Positions 41,842 through 49,510 are shown, numbered from the stretch's first letter. The stretch is DNA of 49,510 bases from Paracoccaceae bacterium (GCA_021648025.1 JAKITO010000024.1:1-49510); one strand, 5' to 3'. Notes: generated by a model not told the origin, from the letters alone. Program-made: numbers and translations.

Positions 41842-43905
41842 TCAGGCCGCGCAAGCGGTCAGTGATTGCAATGTGCTTGCCAGTGCCTTGGCGCGTTCGG
41901 CGGATGAATTGCCGGTAAACAATTGTTGGGCGTCTGCTTGGTTGATCTGACCGCGCCCGGTCAGATCTGCCAGAATCTGGCGCTGTTCATCCAGAAACGC
42001 AGTCAGCCCCTGAACGGCGGCCAGTCGCATGGCATCGGCCTGACCAAACTTCAGGTCGGCCAGAAACCCGGCGGTTTCTTGCTTGATCGCCGCGTGGAAA
42101 TCCTGGGTGTAAGCGCCGTAGCCTCGCTTGCGCCGCCACCAGCTTTTCCACCAGGTGTCCTTGAAATCCATGGCAATGGTCTGGCCAAGGCAGACCGGCG
42201 GCTGGATGTGCGGTGCGGTTGGCGCCGCGATGGTGATGCCTTCAACCGCCGGTCCAAACGCCTGCCCGTAAAGGGTAGCAACCTCGGCTGCCGTCGCCTC
42301 GTAAATCTTGGTTGTCGCCGTCTGCGCCCGCGCACCGAACACCGTATATGCCGACCGCAGCAACATACGCAGGCCGGTTGGATCATATTCCCAGACCGTA
42401 TCATCCCCCCGTTTTTCCAAATGCGAAATGAGCGAACTTGTGGCCCGTTCGAGAAAATTGCCATGCGCCCGGTCGGCACGCAGGTGATAGCTTTCGACCA
42501 GCTTGTCAAAGCTGGCGTTCAACCCGGCCAGGTGCGACGCGGTCAGGTCACTAAAGGCCCCTTCGATGGCGTGCCTGTCCATCAGGGCGGCCCCTTCCAG
42601 ACGTGAGATGGTGATTGCCTCGGCGGCCTGAACCGACCCCGCCAGGTTGATGGCGCTGCGCGAAATCCGCATCAGCGCCTCTTGACCAAAGCCCTTGACG
42701 ATCCGGGTGGACAAGGCGCGGTAAAGTGCTGGAATGCCGGATAATTCCCAAACCATATTGGGCGCGGATTGATTGCCCGATGAAGGTGAAAGCGAACTTT
42801 CCGCCCAGTTCATCAAGGCGTCCGAACTTTCTTTGGACAGGTTATCAAGATCGCCCGCCAACGTCTTGTTGGCCCAAAAGGCGCTGCCGAAAACCACTTC
42901 GGCATCGACCGGCCCATGATGTGCCTTCAACGTTTCACGGATACTTTCACGGATTTCCGGCACTTGGTGGGCGGGATCTGACAATTCGTCGATCCGGTTG
43001 ACAAAGATCACCACATTACGCGCCTTGAGTGTCGAAATCATACGAATAACGGCCATATCGACAGAAGTAAGCGCCTGATGCGCTGACAGGACCACGACAC
43101 ACAACCGGCTGTCACGGATCGCCCGGATGGTCACCTGTTCGCGCATCATGAAGGTATCGTTGACGCCTGGCGTGTCGCGCAAACACAGTTTGGTCGGCAG
43201 CATATCGCAATGAAGATACAGATCGGCGGATTTGGTGATATCGGCAAACCGGCCTTGATTGGCGGCGGTGCCCTGCGCCTTGGCGTCAAAGAAATCGCCC
43301 AGGCAGATATAGCGTTCCACCAGGTTCTTGTCGAAATAGCCGTATTCATGCACCTGTCCCAGCAACAACTCAAACTTACGCCCCAACCGTGCTTTTGATT
43401 TGTTGCGCATCATGGTGATCTGCTGGCGAATTTTGCGCAGTTCCGTGTCGGCCCCGGCCCGTTCGGCCAATTCGCCCAACCGCCCACCTTTGGTTAACAG
43501 GCGATCCCATTCATCGCCTTCGAAAAAGCAGAAGCGCGCGGCGGTTTCCTGGCCTGTTTCGTGTGGTGTCAGATGCAGCGACGTGACCACGGAGGTCCAG
43601 GGGTTCACGTCAGACGGCAACAGATCGGCCCGCCCGGCCAGCGCATTCACCAGTGAGGTCTTGCCGGATTTTACTTGCCCCAACATTGTCACTCCCGGCT
43701 CTACATCCGCCAGCGTCTGGCGCAGACGCCCGACCGCTTTGGCGGTTTTGCCCTCGCAAAGTTCGTGCAGTCGGGTCAGCGCCAGGTCCAATGCGCGGGC
43801 CTTTTCGGCAAACTCTGCCAAGGGTTCCAACCCGGAATGCAGGTTCGTGGGCTGGTCCGAAGGCCGGATTTGTGGGGTTGAATAGGGTTGAGTTCCGGTT
43901 GTCAT
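41842..43905 (-). CDS. Large dynamin-like GTPase
   Basis: 687-residue membrane-remodelling-type GTPase. G1 GQVKSGKTS (76-84), G3 DTPG (244-247), G4 NRID (303-306) in VVIFVNRIDELSD. A ~150-residue helical insertion lies between G1 and G3. Residues 400-680 are predicted helical stalk, containing a striking Trp/Arg-rich patch (TWWKSWWRRKRG, 584-595) that could be a membrane paddle. Bacterial dynamin-like proteins bind lipid and tubulate or fuse membranes. It is preceded by a 185-bp gap and followed 15 bp later by a second dynamin-like gene. Confidence 0.88.
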   Translation of the reverse strand: MTTGTQPYSTPQIRPSDQPTNLHSGLEPLAEFAEKARALDLALTRLHELCEGKTAKAVGRLRQTLADVEPGVTMLGQVKSGKTSLVNALAGRADLLPSDVNPWTSVVTSLHLTPHETGQETAARFCFFEGDEWDRLLTKGGRLGELAERAGADTELRKIRQQITMMRNKSKARLGRKFELLLGQVHEYGYFDKNLVERYICLGDFFDAKAQGTAANQGRFADITKSADLYLHCDMLPTKLCLRDTPGVNDTFMMREQVTIRAIRDSRLCVVVLSAHQALTSVDMAVIRMISTLKARNVVIFVNRIDELSDPAHQVPEIRESIRETLKAHHGPVDAEVVFGSAFWANKTLAGDLDNLSKESSDALMNWAESSLSPSSGNQSAPNMVWELSGIPALYRALSTRIVKGFGQEALMRISRSAINLAGSVQAAEAITISRLEGAALMDRHAIEGAFSDLTASHLAGLNASFDKLVESYHLRADRAHGNFLERATSSLISHLEKRGDDTVWEYDPTGLRMLLRSAYTVFGARAQTATTKIYEATAAEVATLYGQAFGPAVEGITIAAPTAPHIQPPVCLGQTIAMDFKDTWWKSWWRRKRGYGAYTQDFHAAIKQETAGFLADLKFGQADAMRLAAVQGLTAFLDEQRQILADLTGRGQINQADAQQLFTGNSSAERAKALASTLQSLTACAA

Positions 43906-44090
43906 ACTAAACCTGCCCGCCTGTTTCGCTTTGCGCGTCGTTTGGGACCCGCAAGGGACACCCAGGAAATTGCGACCTTTGACCCCTTTGTCGCGGAGGC
44001 GAGGTTAAAGTCATCAGGTTTCAGGGTGGGCCTGAATTGTGGCTGGATTGGGGCAGGTTTTCGGCCCCCAAGCGCAAAATAGATTGCGTT
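43906..44090 (-). other. 185-bp gap inside the kinase/GTPase block
   Basis: The only sizeable spacer in the block, between the P-loop GTPase-like gene and the large dynamin-like gene. A small hairpin (CGCAA/TTGCG) lies just after the upstream stop codon. CAGG before the dynamin ATG is a weak ribosome site. I see no clear promoter, but an internal one could separate signalling genes from the dynamin pair. Confidence 0.3.
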
Positions 44091-45326
44091 TTAGGCGGAA
44101 ACAGCAATCGCCATCTCTTTTTTGAGTTGCAACAGTAATGTGACGGCATCGGTGGCGGCATCGTCGGTATTTTCAAGCTGGTACAGGACAATCATATCGC
44201 CACATTCGACCGTATCGTCCTGAATATCGCAAAGCCCTGTATCGCTGGTTTCTGCCTCCATGATGATTTCGGTCAATGTGTTGGCGGTTTCCAGGCAGTG
44301 ATCCAGCACATAACCACGGCTATCAAAGCTGTTATCGTTCAAGCCGCGCTGCATTTGATCGGCGCGCTGTTGCAGGAATTCCAAAGCGTCGCAAAGTGTC
44401 TGCTTATCAGGCGATTCACCGGATGTAATATCCGTTTTCGCACCAGGGTGTGGCACGACAACGACGGTTTCCTGGGTAACAGGGTGATGGGTATCGCCGG
44501 GCATTCGCTGGGCGTTGCGCCGAAGAAATACCATCGCATTGTCGGCGTCGGCACGTCGCCCGGTCGAAACCAAATGCAAAACCGCATCCATCAGCGCCCC
44601 GCCGCCACTTGCCGCCCAGACGGTTTCGTCGCGGGGGCCTTCGGGTGGGTTGGCCGATATGGCCTGAATGGTGGCAACCGGAAATATCCGATAAAACGTA
44701 TTTGAAACAGTATCCTTCAAATCAGCAAGGCGATCTGAAAGAACATTTTTCATCTGCAATCGGTCGGCTTTGGTCAGCACCAGAAAACTGTGATCTTTCA
44801 GGGTTCCCCCGGCTGACGACCAAATGGCGCGCTCAGTTGCGTCAAACGTCTGGCTGCACCAAAGAACAATGTCGGCCCGGTTCATTGCCCATTCGGCCAT
44901 GATTTTCTGGTCACTCAGGGCACCTTCCAGACAAACTTCGGTCAGGGACAATTGTTTCAGGACTGGCAGGGGTGAAACCGCGCGGACAATGGCGGTTTCT
45001 TGCGGCGTTGGCCGATCCAGATGCAACCCATCAAGGCTTTGTTCAGACCCGTCGGCCATTAAATAAACCGTGCGGGTCGTCGCTCCGTGGCTGACTTCCA
45101 GTGGTGGCAGGGCAATGGTGCCGGGAACAATCGTCGTGCCCGTCAGCAGGTTGATCAGTCGGGATTTGCCCGACCCCTGCCTGCCAATCAGAACAATTCG
45201 AACCGGGGATTGCAGCCGTTTCAGCAACTGGGCCGCGCGACGTTTTTCTTCGTCCGGGACATGGCCGGTTTTCAGGGCATTTTCCAACTGCTGGCGAACA
45301 GTTGAAGTGGCCAGAATCGCGTTCAT
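44091..45326 (-). CDS. P-loop GTPase-like protein with degenerate G3
   Basis: 411 residues from ATG 45326, which overlaps the phosphatase stop (ATGA). G1 GRQGSGKS (48-55) and G4 TKAD (185-188) in FLVLTKADRL are intact. Where the neighbouring GTPase has DMPG, this protein has CLEG (about 134-137), so the G3 aspartate is missing. The surrounding pattern (AEWAMNRADIVLWCSQTFDA) aligns well with that neighbour (EADHVIWCTHATQA). The C-terminal ~130 residues are helical and acidic. It may bind GTP but hydrolyse it poorly, acting as a regulatory partner. Confidence 0.78.
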   Translation of the reverse strand: MNAILATSTVRQQLENALKTGHVPDEEKRRAAQLLKRLQSPVRIVLIGRQGSGKSRLINLLTGTTIVPGTIALPPLEVSHGATTRTVYLMADGSEQSLDGLHLDRPTPQETAIVRAVSPLPVLKQLSLTEVCLEGALSDQKIMAEWAMNRADIVLWCSQTFDATERAIWSSAGGTLKDHSFLVLTKADRLQMKNVLSDRLADLKDTVSNTFYRIFPVATIQAISANPPEGPRDETVWAASGGGALMDAVLHLVSTGRRADADNAMVFLRRNAQRMPGDTHHPVTQETVVVVPHPGAKTDITSGESPDKQTLCDALEFLQQRADQMQRGLNDNSFDSRGYVLDHCLETANTLTEIIMEAETSDTGLCDIQDDTVECGDMIVLYQLENTDDAATDAVTLLLQLKKEMAIAVSA

Positions 45327-46222
45327 GCCCGGCGATCCGAAGATGCCCGATAGATCTCTGACAGATCCGCCTTGCCGCTGGTGTCCAGGATCGTGACATT
45401 GTCGCTGTCGGTCGCTTTCCGGGCCGGTTCGGCGGTATCCAGAACTTTGATGACGCAGAACGAAACATTGTCCTGATCTGGATCGCCCAACTGTTCTAAC
45501 GCACATAGCAAGGCGGTGGAAATCTCGGCGCTGGTGGCAAATGCGAGTTCAGTCAGCACCTCTGAAATCTTGCTGTTTTCAAGAAATTGCAACCCATCAC
45601 TGGCGGCAATCACGATGTCCCCATGATGCATTTTGACTGCGGTTTCGGGGCAATCTATCCGGGCAATGTCATGCCCCGCCAGAACCGAGGTCAGGCAGTG
45701 GCGGTCCGGGTGGCTTGTGGCTGCGTCTGTTTTGATCATGCCGACGCGGGCCAGAAAATCTATCTGGGGTGCCATGGAATGATCCTGATTAAGCTGTTTT
45801 AGGGTGCCGTCGCGAAACAGAAACAAAGGTGAATCGCCAATGGACACCCAATAAAGCCGGTCGGCCATCAACACTGGCGCAACCAGGGTGGCCCCCATGC
45901 CGCGCGTCGTTTTGTCGTTGCCTGCGTGAACCCGGATGCAGTCATTTGCGGATGTCGCGGCCCCTTGCAAAATGGTCACAATGCCATTTTCCATGGCCTC
46001 GGGGTTGCCGCTTTGCAATTTCAGCTCGGCAAACACCTCGGTTACGACGATCTTGCTGGCAATGTCGCCGGCTGCGTGGCCGCCCATTCCGTCGGACAGA
46101 ACCGCAAACCCAAAAGGCGCGCCGATGGGGAAATCGCAGATTATTGCGTCTTCCTGAACTTCGCGCTGTCCCAGAGAGATGGCTGAGGCCACATCATAAA
46201 CAAGATCAATCGAATTGGGCAT
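45323..46222 (-). CDS. PP2C-type Ser/Thr protein phosphatase
   Basis: Metal-dependent phosphatase, 299 residues from ATG 46222 (the likely start, 17 bases inside the FHA gene; longer readings run through that gene). Motifs in order: REVQEDA (20-26), VLSDGMGGHAAG with metal Asp D44, RGMGATLVAPV, YWVSIGDSPLFLFRDG, VIAASDGLQFL and DQDNVSFCVIKV. It should reverse phosphorylation by the kinase at 47248-48648. It overlaps the GTPase-like gene downstream by four bases. Confidence 0.93.
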   Translation of the reverse strand: MPNSIDLVYDVASAISLGQREVQEDAIICDFPIGAPFGFAVLSDGMGGHAAGDIASKIVVTEVFAELKLQSGNPEAMENGIVTILQGAATSANDCIRVHAGNDKTTRGMGATLVAPVLMADRLYWVSIGDSPLFLFRDGTLKQLNQDHSMAPQIDFLARVGMIKTDAATSHPDRHCLTSVLAGHDIARIDCPETAVKMHHGDIVIAASDGLQFLENSKISEVLTELAFATSAEISTALLCALEQLGDPDQDNVSFCVIKVLDTAEPARKATDSDNVTILDTSGKADLSEIYRASSDRRA

Positions 46223-47222
46223 TGTCACTCTCGTTGTTACCTTTGTTGCTTGCGGTTTTGCCCCAGTCAAACGCAGAGCCGCACAGGCCGACAAAGCGCA
46301 AAGTGGTTTCCCCAAGCCGGATTTCCGCGCCATCGCCAAGTGGCTCGGTGCTTAAAACCGGATTGCCGTTCAGACGCACCAGGTTGGCCTTGCCCCCATG
46401 CCCAAGGTAAAAATTCTGCTGCTCCGGGTCATAGGCAACCGCCGCGTGGTTCGAGCGCGAGATCGAGGTGTCGCCAAAGTCCAGCCGTACCGCCTGATCT
46501 TCGCCGCGCCCGATCTGGGACACGCCATTAAACAGGGTAAAGGCGGTGCCACGTCCGGGGCCGGAAACAATCACCATCCAGCCAACCGGGAATTTGATTT
46601 GCGGGGCAGGGGTGGCGGTTTCGCCACTGGCAAACAGGTCAGGTTCCCGGTCAAAGTCATTGCCAAACCCCAATAAACGGGTTTTGACGCGACCGGCCTT
46701 TTTGGGCGCAGGGTTCGTTTTGTGGGGCGCAGGAATTGTCGCTGCTGTCCTTGCAACAGGGGGGGCGGTTTTCGGATATTGCCTTTGCGGCGTGTCTTCC
46801 CCTTGCGGCAATGCCGTTTCACGCTGCATGATTTTCTGGAATGCTGAAATTGACCGTTCTTGGCCCATCTGGTCCTGAAGGGATTTCCGTGCGGCTTCCT
46901 GTCTGGACTCCTGTACCGACCTGGCCTCGGCCAAGTCCAATTCTGCCACGGCGGCTTCAGACAGGGGCGGTCCGGGATGGTAAATCGTGCGCATCACCGC
47001 TTTGGAATTGGATTCGGGTGTTGAAATGGCATCCGCCACCAGATCAAATGCGTCGGCATCGACCGCAACCTCAGCATCAACTTCTGTGTCGTTGTCGGGG
47101 TGCCTGGTTGCGAATGCCTGTCTAAGATCAGTTTCCACGTCTGGGCGGATATCTGGGCGGATATCTTGGCCGGCGTCGATCATGTTGGCTTTTTCGACAA
47201 TGATGTTGCGGATGAACTTCAT
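46206..47222 (-). CDS. FHA-domain protein
   Basis: 338 residues from ATG 47222 (AAGGGAAC upstream). The N-terminal ~200 residues are acidic then Pro/Ala-rich and probably disordered. The FHA domain spans about 214-312: GWMVIVSGPGRGTAFTLFNG, IGRGEDQ (GRG at 238-240), SISRSNH (253-259) and VRLNGNPVLSTEPLGDGAEI. These include the Arg, Ser and His/Asn residues that bind phosphothreonine. It would read out kinase activity and recruit phosphorylated partners. It starts 25 bp after the kinase gene. No signal peptide. Confidence 0.92.
   Translation of the reverse strand: MKFIRNIIVEKANMIDAGQDIRPDIRPDVETDLRQAFATRHPDNDTEVDAEVAVDADAFDLVADAISTPESNSKAVMRTIYHPGPPLSEAAVAELDLAEARSVQESRQEAARKSLQDQMGQERSISAFQKIMQRETALPQGEDTPQRQYPKTAPPVARTAATIPAPHKTNPAPKKAGRVKTRLLGFGNDFDREPDLFASGETATPAPQIKFPVGWMVIVSGPGRGTAFTLFNGVSQIGRGEDQAVRLDFGDTSISRSNHAAVAYDPEQQNFYLGHGGKANLVRLNGNPVLSTEPLGDGAEIRLGETTLRFVGLCGSAFDWGKTASNKGNNESDNAQFD
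47142..47165. repeat. 12-bp tandem repeat in the FHA gene
   Basis: TGGGCGGATATC twice in direct tandem, encoding a repeated DIRP unit near residue 20 of the FHA protein. It is frame-neutral. Confidence 0.7.
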
Positions 47223-47247
47223 GCTTGTTCCCTTCCGGTTGCGGTAT

Positions 47248-48648
47248 TCAATGAGGTTTTGGCGGATAAAACCCAACCGCAACCAGCCGCCCGATCAGTG
47301 ATCTAAGCAATGTCGGGCGCAGTGGTCGACCAATTGGCGGCAGTGGCTTTGGCATTTCGGCTTCGGGAGCCGGTGGATAGTGAATATCCGGAAGGGTCCG
47401 AAGAACGGGCATCGCTTTGACCCTGGGTTGGCGCCGGTTTGGCGGTGGCTGACTTTCTGCAATGCGGTCCTGATCCCAAAGCCAGGCCTCGACGTTTTCA
47501 ATTGGATTGCCAAAAATATCCACCGGCTTGGTGGGTGATTTACCGGCATCGACCGGCGCTTGTTTAGCCGCAGGGTCACCGGGGCCATTTGCCCGGGCAG
47601 GACCTTGTCGTTTCTTGGGTCCGGGTTTTGCCGCCTTGCGCAAATTTCGGTTCGTATCCGCCACCAGCTTTGAGATTTTGACCCGGATGGTTTTATCCTT
47701 GCCGGCACGGGCAAGGGCGGCCTGCTTGCGCCGCTCAGGGTCGATGATCTCGATCCAGTCGTCGGCCGTTTGAATGCGGTCCTCGGGAAAGATTTCGAGG
47801 GCCTTGTTGATGGTATCCAGAAACTCGCCTGTGTAGTCGCCTGTTTCGGCATCCAGCGGCGCAAACGGATCATTGGCGCCGGCCGCGACGGCCGCCAGTC
47901 GTTGCTGACTGTCCGGCGGTGCCTGCCCGGTGATCAGATGATAAAACGTGGCGCCAAGTGCATAAAGGTCGCTGGACGGGCCTTGGGTGATGTCCCTCAG
48001 ATAGAATTCCTGCGGCGAATACCCGTCCTTGACCGCCAGCAGTGACGACAATGCCCGCCCTTCGCGTGACGCATGTTCCTTGGCCGCGCCAAAGTCGATC
48101 AGGGTCAGGTTGCCCAGCTTGTCCAGCAGGATGTTATCCGGGGATATATCACGGTGCAGGATACTCTCTGAATGGACATAGCTGATCGCACCCAGCGCTT
48201 TGGTCAGCATGTCGCGGATCACGTCAGGTGTCAGGCGTCCGGGATCTTCCTCGACCACGCTCAGCAAATCCATACCGTCCACATGGTCCAGCGCCATATA
48301 GGCGGTGCTGTTTTCTTCAAAGACCTGATGAACGCCGACAATATTGGGGTGACTCAGATGCGCCAGCCGCCGGGCTTCGCGCAGGAAATGCCGCAAAAGT
48401 GAGTCGAACTGATCCTGCTGTTCGCGTCGTTTGGCCTGAACCAACCCGTGCATCCGGCAACAGACCATATGCGGAAAACATTCCTTGATCACCACCCGCC
48501 GGTCCAGGCTGTCGCGCGCCAGATAGGTAATGCCAAACCCGCCACGTATCAGATAACGTTCGATCTGATACTGGCCATGCAACAACAGGGTGCCCGACGG
48601 CAATTCGTCGGGGAACTCTTCGGTGTTATGGCAAGTGTTGTGTTGCAT
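47248..48648 (-). CDS. Hanks-type serine/threonine protein kinase
   Basis: 466-residue kinase. Gly-rich loop RGGFGITYLA (35-44), catalytic Lys K55 in VVIKE, helix-C Glu in FLREARRLAHL, HRDISPDN with catalytic D167, DFG at 185-187 and SPQEFY at 211-216 (APE region). After the ~300-residue kinase domain comes a Pro/Lys/Arg-rich tail with no obvious membrane helix or sensor domain. ATG 48648 has no ribosome site; a well-supported 12-codon leader frame lies just upstream in the same frame, ended by TGA. It opens the block followed by FHA and PP2C genes. Confidence 0.94.
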   Translation of the reverse strand: MQHNTCHNTEEFPDELPSGTLLLHGQYQIERYLIRGGFGITYLARDSLDRRVVIKECFPHMVCCRMHGLVQAKRREQQDQFDSLLRHFLREARRLAHLSHPNIVGVHQVFEENSTAYMALDHVDGMDLLSVVEEDPGRLTPDVIRDMLTKALGAISYVHSESILHRDISPDNILLDKLGNLTLIDFGAAKEHASREGRALSSLLAVKDGYSPQEFYLRDITQGPSSDLYALGATFYHLITGQAPPDSQQRLAAVAAGANDPFAPLDAETGDYTGEFLDTINKALEIFPEDRIQTADDWIEIIDPERRKQAALARAGKDKTIRVKISKLVADTNRNLRKAAKPGPKKRQGPARANGPGDPAAKQAPVDAGKSPTKPVDIFGNPIENVEAWLWDQDRIAESQPPPNRRQPRVKAMPVLRTLPDIHYPPAPEAEMPKPLPPIGRPLRPTLLRSLIGRLVAVGFYPPKPH

Positions 48649-48666
48649 ATCTGGCGAATTTGGTTT

Positions 48667-48705
48667 TCACTTGGTGGCAGGAGCAGAGTGGCAGGAGCAG
48701 AGCAT
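48667..48705 (-). CDS. Possible 12-residue leader peptide upstream of the kinase
   Basis: A short frame, MLCSCHSAPATK then TGA, with a strong ribosome site (AGAGGAA, 6 nt before ATG), better than that of the kinase. It is in the same frame as the kinase ATG, which follows 18 nt after its stop. It could be a translational-coupling leader, or the remains of a longer kinase N-terminus cut by a stop codon. Its phase depends on the 14-bp repeat it contains. Speculative. Confidence 0.3.
   Translation of the reverse strand: MLCSCHSAPATK
48674..48701. repeat. 14-bp tandem duplication upstream of the kinase
   Basis: GTGGCAGGAGCAGA twice in perfect tandem. Because 14 is not a multiple of three, a change in copy number would shift the frame of the leader peptide that spans it. 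Confidence 0.75.
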
Positions 48706-48880
48706 TACTTGTTCCTCTGATATTGTCGGGTTCAAATGTGGTTGAAACGTGTTCAAGGTTGGGTGAACTGATGGCAACCTGGGAACAATTCCCCAACATT
48801 GTAGTCAATTGTACGTGACAACTGGTGCAAACCCACTGAAACGCCAATCGAAACCCTATTTCACCCAATATGCCCTTACA

Positions 48881-48911
48881 GCCTTTCGCGTTCAATATGA
48901 ACGCGAAAGGC
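48881..48911. repeat. 31-nt perfect palindrome related to the 39590-39699 element
   Basis: Fourteen-base arms (GCCTTTCGCGTTCA and complement) around ATA, 17 nt after the creatinase stop. The TACAGC(C/G)TTTCGCGTTCAAT stretch on one side also matches an end of the long element after fliP. It resembles that element with its centre removed. It may also terminate creatinase transcription, but no T-run follows. Confidence 0.75.
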
Positions 48912-48928
48912 CTTAACCGGGCCATGCC

Positions 48929-49510
48929 TCACCCAACCACGTTGAATTCTGGTCCATAGGGGTAGGTGGTGATATTGTCGTGGCCACCTTCCGTGATGAC
49001 CAGAATGTCATGTTCACGGTAGCCACCGGCGCCGGGTTTCCCCGCGCCAACCGTCAACATCGGTTCCATCGAAATCACCATGCCTGGTTCCAGCACCGTG
49101 TCGACATCTTCGCGCAGTTCCAACCCCGCCTCGCGGCCGTAATAATGCGACAGCACGCCAAACGAATGGCCATAGCCAAAGGTGCGGTGTTGCAGCAGAT
49201 CGCGGTCGGCCAGAAAGGCATTGATCTTTTGCGTCACCTGCGAACAAACGGCACCGGGTATCAGCAACGACATGCCATATTCATGGGCTGCGACATTGGC
49301 CTGCCATATCGCCAATGATGCTGCGTCCACCTCTTGCACAAATAAGGTGCGTTCAAGGGCGGTGTAATAACCCGAGATCATCGGGAAAGTGTTCAGCGAC
49401 AGGATGTCACCGCGTTGCAACACCCGCCCGGTCACCGGATTATGCGCGCCGTCCGTGTTGATGCCCGACTGAAACCAGACCCAGGTATCGCGGTATTCTG
49501 CCTCCGGGAA
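48929..49510 (-). CDS. Creatinase (M24-fold creatine amidinohydrolase), 5' end outside window
   Basis: C-terminal 193 residues of a pita-bread-fold enzyme. WVWFQSGINTDGAHNPVTGR, then GDILSLNTFPMISGYYTALE, FGYGHSFGVLSHYYGREAG and PGAGGYREHDILVI match creatinase rather than metal-dependent aminopeptidases. From the His of GAHNPV to the stop is 171 residues, which fits the catalytic His232 of the 403-residue Pseudomonas creatinase (recalled, not checked). It would hydrolyse creatine to sarcosine and urea in the cytoplasm. An internal GTG could be mistaken for a start, but the frame continues to the window edge. Confidence 0.88.
   Translation of the reverse strand, partial: FPEAEYRDTWVWFQSGINTDGAHNPVTGRVLQRGDILSLNTFPMISGYYTALERTLFVQEVDAASLAIWQANVAAHEYGMSLLIPGAVCSQVTQKINAFLADRDLLQHRTFGYGHSFGVLSHYYGREAGLELREDVDTVLEPGMVISMEPMLTVGAGKPGAGGYREHDILVITEGGHDNITTYPYGPEFNVVG

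Larger units (their letters stand above)
48649..48928 (-). promoter_or_regulatory. Control region between creatinase and kinase genes
   Basis: 280 bp containing the 31-nt palindrome at 48881-48911, a 14-bp tandem repeat at 48674-48701 and a possible leader peptide at 48667-48705. No clear -35/-10 pair could be chosen on the minus strand, although promoter-like AT stretches exist (CAATAT near 48720). The promoter of the kinase/GTPase block should be here. Confidence 0.4.

Noticed and set aside
39728..48648. Type VI secretion regulatory genes (kinase, FHA, phosphatase)
   Set aside because: The trio resembles PpkA/Fha/PppA, but no Tss structural gene, TagF or ClpV is present and the kinase has no membrane segment.

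Overview
The window reads as chromosomal DNA of a Rhodobacterales (Roseobacter-group) alphaproteobacterium. I infer this from the gene content: a compact single-copy flagellar cluster with flaF, flbT and a DUF1217 gene, a split FlgJ/lytic transglycosylase arrangement, CtrA-like boxes in flagellar control regions, and many ATGA or TGATG stop/start overlaps. No RNA genes, CRISPR arrays or transposase genes were seen.

Region 1 (1-12703) is polyamine-type uptake and catabolism. Two ABC importers of the spermidine/putrescine family lie back to back. The minus-strand set runs GntR/FCD regulator, class III aminotransferase, ATPase, binding protein and two permeases, the last leaving the window at base 1. 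The plus-strand set runs binding protein, ATPase, two permeases and a PuuB-like FAD oxidoreductase. A TGATCAAAT motif occurs in both control regions beside the regulator and is a candidate operator. A UDP-glucose 6-dehydrogenase (12785-14104) separates this region from the next.

Region 2 (14260-39589) is a flagellar supercluster: flgD-fliK (-), flgJ-flgN-fliC-flaF-flbT-DUF1217 (+), fliI (-), flgB-flgC-fliE-fliQ-flgF-flgG-flgA-flgH-fliL-like (+), a long minus-strand unit (fliL, small membrane protein, motE, motA, 791-residue exported protein, lytic transglycosylase, flhA, fliR, flhB, FliJ-sized protein) and fliF-fliH-fliN-fliP (+). It supplies the MS ring, most of the export gate and ATPase, the rod, the L ring, a flagellin and part of the motor. 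fliG, fliM, motB, flgE, flgI, flgK and flgL are not in the window.

Region 3 (39728-48648) is the most unusual part. It is a minus-strand, operon-like block encoding a Hanks-type Ser/Thr kinase, an FHA protein, a PP2C phosphatase, a P-loop GTPase-like protein with a degenerate G3, a large dynamin-like GTPase, a second dynamin-like GTPase, a roadblock/LC7-like protein and a protein of unknown family. It looks like a phosphorylation-controlled GTPase or membrane-remodelling module. Two related palindromic elements sharing the core TTTCGCGTTC lie on either side of it (39590-39699 and 48881-48911), which suggests a discrete, possibly acquired unit beside the flagellar genes.

The window ends inside a creatinase-type M24-fold gene (48929-49510, minus strand, 5' end outside).
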